Source: Bacteroidales bacterium (lineage in GTDB: Bacteria > Bacteroidota > Bacteroidia > Bacteroidales > UBA932). From it: a stretch of DNA of 19,691 nt. The position numbers and the translations under genes were made by a program. The stretch spans positions 1 through 19,691 of the forward strand of contig JAEEQI010000023.1 in assembly GCA_016285215.1 (NCBI GenBank), given 5' to 3'. Under the pieces are notes generated by a model. That model was not told the origin of the DNA. It ran no database searches and worked only from the letters and a program-made list of their open reading frames with translations. Every line of letters starts with the position of its first letter. Positions within the stretch are counted from its first letter, which is position 1. Positions 15,297-19,691 of the stretch are shown one piece after another.

Positions 15297-16584
15297 GTTT
15301 GGCGCGTTTATCAATGAATTTCACAGGCTTGCGGCTCTTGGCCGGGAAGTTGATGGCCGCCACTTCCGGGACGGGCAGGATCTCAATGGTGGGAGCCACG
15401 CGGATACGGGAGCGGAAACGGTCCTTGAGGTCCTTGACGGCGTCAAACTCGGGCTCGTACTTGAGGCCCAGCTGCACCACCACATCGTCGGTTCCGGCTT
15501 CGGAATCCTGTACAATTACCACATAGTTCTCTACATACGGGGTGTTGTCCAGCACATCGTTCACTGCCGGTGGATACAGGGTGGTACCCTTGAGCTTGAT
15601 CATATTGTTCTTGCGGCCCACCAGCGGAGTGAGGCGGTAGCTGTAACGGCCGCACTTGCACTGCTCGGTAATCTTGGCGGCCATATCTCCGGTGCGGAAA
15701 CGAAGCAGAGGCATACCTTCCACGCCCAAGGTGGTAATTACAATCTCACCCACCTGACCATCGGGCACCGGCAGGTTGTCCTCTCCAATGATTTCCACAA
15801 TGATGAGCTCGGGATGCACGTGGCCTCCGCAGCCGTAAGGGCACTCGGAGAAAGTGGCGCCCATCTCCGTAGAAGAATAGGTAGCAAAGAGCTCCACGTC
15901 CCATTTTTCCTTGATGCGGCGGCCCAGGAGGTTCAGTTCAAAGTTCTGGTCCCGCATTCCTTCACCAATGCCAATGATGCGCTTGATGGAGGAATTCTTA
16001 TAGTCAATGCCGTGGTCTTCGGCATATTGGATAAGCCTCAGAATGAAGGAAGGCACGCACATTATGGTGTCCGGCTTGAGACGGTTGATGGTATCCCACT
16101 GCAGTTCGGGGATGCCGTTACCCACGCGGATGATGCTGGCGCCCAGCTTGCGTATGCCCAGGAAATAGGCCAGCCCGGCCATAAAGCGCTTGTCTATGGT
16201 GGTCATAAGCTGCACAATGTTGCCGGGACCCAGACCTGCGCACTCAAAGCTCTTCTTCTCATTGTAGGCCAGACGCTCCAGGTCCTTATCGGTGCATCCG
16301 AAGGTCACGGGGTCTCCCAGCGTACCGGAAGTGGTCACATAGTCCACCACCTTCTCCTTGGGGCAGCAGAGGAACTCGTCGTTAAACAGCTGCAGGTCCT
16401 TCTTTTCCGTAAAGGGAATCTTCTGCAGATCCTCTATGGTGCGGATCTTCTCAATGTCTATGTGATACTTCTCAAACATACGCTGATAGTACTTGGAGTG
16501 CTCCTTCAAGTAAACCAACGCATCGTGCAGCAGTCCTTCCTGGAATGCCTTAATTTCCTCAGGTTTTCTAAACTCAATATCCAT
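15289..16584 (-). CDS. PaaK-family AMP-forming acyl/aryl-CoA ligase
   Basis: This 431-residue adenylate-forming enzyme activates a carboxylic acid with ATP and CoA. Motifs are VTTSGTLGDPVTFG (83-96, P-loop), ATYSSTEMGATF (234-245), and RFRTGDM (295-301). Cys248 and Cys252 in ECPYGCGG, together with Cys309 and Cys311 in CKCGR, form the four-Cys site seen in phenylacetate-CoA ligases. Length fits PaaK (about 430). No other phenylacetate degradation gene is present, and the gene overlaps an acyltransferase by 8 bases, so the real substrate may be an aryl or fatty acid passed to that enzyme. The substrate is inferred, not shown. The gene begins 30 bases after the hydrolase stop, with one arm of an inverted repeat between them. 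Confidence 0.82.
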   Translation of the reverse strand: MDIEFRKPEEIKAFQEGLLHDALVYLKEHSKYYQRMFEKYHIDIEKIRTIEDLQKIPFTEKKDLQLFNDEFLCCPKEKVVDYVTTSGTLGDPVTFGCTDKDLERLAYNEKKSFECAGLGPGNIVQLMTTIDKRFMAGLAYFLGIRKLGASIIRVGNGIPELQWDTINRLKPDTIMCVPSFILRLIQYAEDHGIDYKNSSIKRIIGIGEGMRDQNFELNLLGRRIKEKWDVELFATYSSTEMGATFSECPYGCGGHVHPELIIVEIIGEDNLPVPDGQVGEIVITTLGVEGMPLLRFRTGDMAAKITEQCKCGRYSYRLTPLVGRKNNMIKLKGTTLYPPAVNDVLDNTPYVENYVVIVQDSEAGTDDVVVQLGLKYEPEFDAVKDLKDRFRSRIRVAPTIEILPVPEVAAINFPAKSRKPVKFIDKRAKHV

Positions 16585-16597
16585 ACTTCAGTTTTTG

Positions 16598-16666
16598 ACA
16601 GATCCTTCGTCGTTTCACTCCTCAGGATGACAAGACTTGTCATTCTGAGGGTAGCGAAGAATCTGT
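16598..16666. repeat. Imperfect inverted repeat (MITE/REP-like) at the hydrolase 3' end
   Basis: The left arm (16598-16634) begins ACAGATCCTTCGTCG and ends CCTCAGGATGACAAG. The right arm (16636-16666) begins CTTGTCATTCTGAGG and ends GCGAAGAATCTGT. The arms are reverse complements with a few mismatches and a short bulge, with one central base. The core style (GTCATTCTGAG...CGAAGAATCT) is one I recall as widely dispersed in Bacteroidales genomes; this is unverified. The minus strand reads through it as the hydrolase C-terminus and stop. Confidence 0.7.
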
Positions 16667-17514
16667 ATATTTAACCAATTAAGAAATAGTTCCTGCCAGT
16701 TTCTGGTGTCTTCGTTCTGCTTATAGGGGTTGGCTCCAAAGCCGTGACCTCCGGTAGCGTATTGGGTATACAGGTGCGGAATGTGCCGCGCAGTAAGGGC
16801 CGAATCCAGCAGCACGGAATTCCTGTAATCAACTATGGGATCATCCACGCAGTTGAGCAGGAACACCGGGGGCGTATCGGCCTTTACGTGTTTTTCCAGG
16901 GACAGGGAGTCCCGCATTTCCTGCTTCAATACCGTCCATTCTCCCAAAAGGCCCAGCCTGGAGCGTTTGTGGACCGGAGCTGCACTCATAGTGACCACCG
17001 GATAAATGGGCGCCACAAAGTCCGGTCTCAGGGATACTTCCGGCTCAACGCCGTACCGCGAAAGGAAGTTGGTATCAAAGTACTCCCCTGCACTCATCAC
17101 CAGATGACCTCCGGCACTGAATCCCATGGCCCCCACAGGGCCGTCATAACGCTCCCTGACAAGCTGGATAGCCCGCTGGATGTCACAGATCATATCCGGA
17201 TGCCTGTGCCCCCTGAGCAAGGAGCGGTACTTGGATGTAAACTCAAACTTACCGGCCACCCTGTATTTGAGCACATACGCAGCATATCCTTCGGAGGCCA
17301 GCCACCGTGCCACAAGGGTTCCCTCTGTCTCCATATCATGCCAGTGATAGCTGCCTCCAGGGCACACTATGACAGCCGCCCGGGGCTCCCCTTCCGGCAG
17401 ATAGGCCGTTAAGGTTACGCTCTTGTTGTGGCACTTGGTACCGTCCCAGATACGCTCCTGGGAGAACGCCTGGACACAGAGCAGGAAAAGCAGTATGCTA
17501 AGCACCCTTCTCAT
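16615..17514 (-). CDS. Secreted alpha/beta hydrolase (esterase-like)
   Basis: This 299-residue protein has a signal peptide (MRRVLSILLFLLCVQAFSQ) and acts in the periplasm or outside the cell. The oxyanion-side motif is CPGGSYHWHD (51-60). The nucleophile elbow is GFSAGG (131-136) with Ser133. The likely Asp is Asp225 in CVDDPIVDY and the likely His is His257 in GGHGFG. The layout fits the esterase/lipase group often annotated as acetylxylan esterase-like; the substrate is unknown. The ATG at 17514 is preferred over the in-frame ATG at 17526 because it starts the signal peptide and gives the shorter overlap (17 bases) with the upstream gene. The last 16 residues (QILRYPQNDKSCHPEE) come from the inverted repeat, so the ancestral C-terminus was probably altered. 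Its place in a lipid module suggests deacylation or trimming of a product. Confidence 0.82.
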   Translation of the reverse strand: MRRVLSILLFLLCVQAFSQERIWDGTKCHNKSVTLTAYLPEGEPRAAVIVCPGGSYHWHDMETEGTLVARWLASEGYAAYVLKYRVAGKFEFTSKYRSLLRGHRHPDMICDIQRAIQLVRERYDGPVGAMGFSAGGHLVMSAGEYFDTNFLSRYGVEPEVSLRPDFVAPIYPVVTMSAAPVHKRSRLGLLGEWTVLKQEMRDSLSLEKHVKADTPPVFLLNCVDDPIVDYRNSVLLDSALTARHIPHLYTQYATGGHGFGANPYKQNEDTRNWQELFLNWLNIQILRYPQNDKSCHPEE

Positions 17515-19691
17515 ACCAGTCCACATAAAAATGTCTCATTTCCCGCGTAAAGGCGGCAATATCGGCCTCTTCGGGAATCTGCCTGCGCTCCCCTATCTCC
17601 AGCGTGAGCGGGTGGAAACGAAGCAGGAAATCGTGCTTGGGCAGGGCTTCGTGGAAGCCGCGGATGAGCAGCGGCAAGATATCCATACCCATCTCCCGGG
17701 CTGCCAGGAAGGCTCCGCGGTGGAATCGGCCTATACTGCCATCCAGCGTACGGGTTCCTTCGGGGAAGATGACCACGGAATAACCTTCGGCCACCATTTT
17801 CTTGATATGCTCGCTATTGGCCGAAAGGCCCCAGGAGGCCGGGAAATAGCCGGCTTTTCGGATGACCGCTCCATAGAAGGGGAACTTCCAGACCCAGTCG
17901 TTGGTCATAAAGATGAGCTTGGGCTGCAGGGCTATCAGGGGCAGCACATCCAGGTGACTCTGGTGGTTGCAGATATAGACGGCCGGCTTGGAGAAATCTT
18001 CTCCGTGCGGGTTCTTGACGGTATATTTGCAGCCGGGAATCAGGTGCATAGCCCAGGAGGCCACACGACGCACTATCTTGTTATAGGCGGGCCCCTGCGG
18101 GAAGAACAGGGCCAGAATGGACAGCAAGGACATCCAGACCACCATAGTGAGGGCAATATAAGCCGTAGCCAGCAGACCGGCAATGGTAAGCGGCTTCGAA
18201 CGCCGTTTCCCGTTCTTGAAGTGCAGCCAGCGGTACACGATGGGCGGCAGATAGCAAGCCATAGCCACCACCGTAATCATTCCTATTACCGTAACCAGGC
18301 CCAGGGATTGGAGGGCCGGATGCTTGGCAAACGCCAGTACGCCAATGCCAATGAACATTATGATGGCGCTCAGCACAACGGCATTTCCATAGGAATGAAG
18401 GATCTTCTTTCCGGTTTTGAACTCGTATTCCAGTCCCTCGGTAATGAAGATGCTGTAGTCGTCTCCCATACCAAAGATAAAGGTGGCCAGAATGATATTC
18501 ACGATATTGAACTGCAGGCCCGTCAGACCCATAATACCCCGGATCCAGATCCAGCTCACAGCCAGCGGCAGGAAGGCAATCAGGGTCAGTTCCAGCGAGC
18601 CGAAGCTGATCCACAGGAAAATAAGGACAATGAGGCTGCAAACCAGGCCGATGGTATCGAAATCCTGAGAAAGAGCGCTAACCAAAGTACCCGCCATATT
18701 CTCCTGCGGGGAGAAGTCTACCGGCTGGAAATAAGCCCTTTCCCGGGGCTCCCAGGTAGTATCCAAAGCATCAAAGAAGGGCTGGAAGCCGTGGGCGGTA
18801 AAGCCGGCTTTGAGACCCTCTTCAATCAGAAGATCCGGCACATCCTGATGCCGCTCCCAGAAAGAATTCCAAAGGCCGATTCTCTCCATCTGCTCCTCCG
18901 CCGACGGAATAGGGAATGCGTCAGGGGCCAGGGACAGGGATTCCAGCAGGGCAAAGCCCTTGGACTGGCTCTCCGTCATATAGTTGATGTTGTGCAGATT
19001 GGAGTCAAACTGAAGCTTCTTGCCCGTATAGGCAAAGAGAACCGTGAGGGCCAGGAAGCCAATAAAGATGGCTCTGCGGGTCTTTTCTCCCGGATGGAAA
19101 TAGCGGGCAGGATCCAGCTTGATGACCTTTCTCTCCCTCTCGCACACCGGAACAAACACCGGCAGGAAGATGAGCACAAACAGAATGGTTCCCACCAGCA
19201 TAATGGCGCCAATGAAGCCAAAATCATGCAGGGCCTCCGATTTCAAAAGCAGAAGGCCCAGAAAGGCACCCACCGTGGTAATGTTGCCGGTCAGGAGCGG
19301 GTCAATCTGCTCGGCCAAGGCCTGGCGCCGGTCGGGGCAATACTTGAGATGGTCAATGTAATGCAGCGGATAATTGACGGCAATGCCAATGACCGTACAG
19401 CCAATTCCCAGTACTATGATGCTAACGCTGGCCTTGAAACAGGCAATGATGCCCAGGGCAAATACGGCCCCCACGGTTATGGAAATAAGAATCCACAGTA
19501 CGTCCTGCACCCGCTTGTAGCTGAACCACAGCACCATGCAAATCAGGACCAGGGCAAAAGCCAGGGCCAGGAAAGAATCCGTTTTGATTCTATGGGCATT
19601 TTCTACAGCCACTTCCGGGCCACCCGTAGAGAAGATATGAACGGAGGGATATTCCTTTGAGCACTCTTCCTTAAGAGCGTTTAAACCGGCC
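17498..19691 (-). CDS. MMPL exporter fused to PlsC-type acyltransferase, 5' end cut by window
   Basis: The frame is open to the window edge; about 730 codons are visible and the N-terminus is missing. The MMPL part includes the first-half helices (about 19600-19120) and a second periplasmic loop. The second helix set has TFIFGMGDDYSIF (about 18443-18481), with the acidic pair typical of exporters linked to aryl-polyene and related lipid clusters. After a linker, the PlsC domain has NHQSHLD (HX4D, near 17951-17975) and FPEGTR (near 17750-17770). It therefore probably acylates a lipid acceptor and exports the product. Related Bacteroidota proteins can carry a further methyltransferase domain; here the protein ends at DWYEKGA soon after the PlsC domain. 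It overlaps the hydrolase gene by 17 bases, supporting an operon. Confidence 0.85.
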   Translation of the reverse strand, partial: AGLNALKEECSKEYPSVHIFSTGGPEVAVENAHRIKTDSFLALAFALVLICMVLWFSYKRVQDVLWILISITVGAVFALGIIACFKASVSIIVLGIGCTVIGIAVNYPLHYIDHLKYCPDRRQALAEQIDPLLTGNITTVGAFLGLLLLKSEALHDFGFIGAIMLVGTILFVLIFLPVFVPVCERERKVIKLDPARYFHPGEKTRRAIFIGFLALTVLFAYTGKKLQFDSNLHNINYMTESQSKGFALLESLSLAPDAFPIPSAEEQMERIGLWNSFWERHQDVPDLLIEEGLKAGFTAHGFQPFFDALDTTWEPRERAYFQPVDFSPQENMAGTLVSALSQDFDTIGLVCSLIVLIFLWISFGSLELTLIAFLPLAVSWIWIRGIMGLTGLQFNIVNIILATFIFGMGDDYSIFITEGLEYEFKTGKKILHSYGNAVVLSAIIMFIGIGVLAFAKHPALQSLGLVTVIGMITVVAMACYLPPIVYRWLHFKNGKRRSKPLTIAGLLATAYIALTMVVWMSLLSILALFFPQGPAYNKIVRRVASWAMHLIPGCKYTVKNPHGEDFSKPAVYICNHQSHLDVLPLIALQPKLIFMTNDWVWKFPFYGAVIRKAGYFPASWGLSANSEHIKKMVAEGYSVVIFPEGTRTLDGSIGRFHRGAFLAAREMGMDILPLLIRGFHEALPKHDFLLRFHPLTLEIGERRQIPEEADIAAFTREMRHFYVDWYEKGA

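Noticed and set aside
15297..15314. A longer N-terminus for the acyltransferase
   Set aside because: The upstream start would be TTG with a larger overlap; the ATG at 15296 gives a compact 8-base overlap.
15295..16674. A 459-codon + strand frame opposite the ligase gene
   Set aside because: The ligase on the other strand has all PaaK motifs; this frame has none and runs through the inverted repeat.
19610..19612. GTG as the start of the MMPL-PlsC fusion
   Set aside because: The frame stays open to the window edge with typical MMPL loop residues before it (STGGPEVAVENA), so the gene continues beyond the window.
17423..19660. A 745-codon open frame on the + strand opposite the MMPL-PlsC fusion
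   Set aside because: It is antisense to a gene with clear motifs. Its translation is rich in His, Gln, Gly and Arg without any domain, as expected from the mirror of a C/G-ending codon pattern.

Overview
This window looks like a chromosome segment from an uncultured member of the Bacteroidota, probably Bacteroidales. The evidence is Bacteroidota-style promoter boxes (TTTG ... TAnnTTTG), a DUF5683 protein next to an MltD-like transglycosylase, a TGS-domain nucleoside kinase, an MMPL-PlsC fusion, and moderately GC-rich DNA with third positions favouring C and G. The species assignment is inference. I saw no rRNA, tRNA, CRISPR array, integrase or transposase.

Layout. (1) 1-2142, + strand: the 3' part of a DUF5683 membrane protein and an MltD-type lytic transglycosylase, both cell-envelope genes. 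(2) 2143-3765, - strand: a secreted helix-hairpin-helix protein with a long beta-rich C-terminal part, converging on mltD with no gap. (3) 3882-5019, + strand: the purine pair hpt-adk, closed by a hairpin terminator. (4) 5115-14116, + strand: a tight seven-gene run with its own Bacteroidota-type promoter: MMPL/RND exporter, FakA-like DAK2 kinase, DegV/FakB-like fatty-acid-binding protein, a YghO-like GNAT protein, PlsX, an acyl carrier protein, and a TGS/uridine-kinase-like nucleoside kinase. Most junctions overlap or nearly touch. (5) 14117-14186: a 70-base convergent gap with GC-rich repeat-like hairpin DNA. (6) 14187-19691, - strand: an MMPL-PlsC fusion (cut by the window edge), a secreted alpha/beta hydrolase, a PaaK-type AMP-forming acyl-CoA ligase, and a glycerolipid-type acyltransferase.

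Two oppositely oriented lipid modules therefore meet tail to tail near 14.15 kb. Each begins, as far as can be seen, with a homologous MMPL transporter. One module has the parts to activate fatty acids as acyl-phosphate (FakA/FakB), interconvert acyl-phosphate and acyl-ACP (PlsX, ACP), possibly transfer the acyl or another group (GNAT), and export a product (MMPL). The other has an acyl/aryl-CoA ligase, two acyltransferase domains, an esterase and an exporter. The working idea is a lipid-building and lipid-export island; the product is unknown.

Two non-coding signals stand out. Small palindromic repeat-like elements have contributed coding sequence: an in-frame palindrome inside the FakA-like linker, and an inverted repeat that supplies the last 16 residues and stop of the hydrolase. 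The tetranucleotide CATG is also strongly depleted across the window (about 11 seen by eye against roughly 70 expected from composition), and codons before Met use T rather than C.
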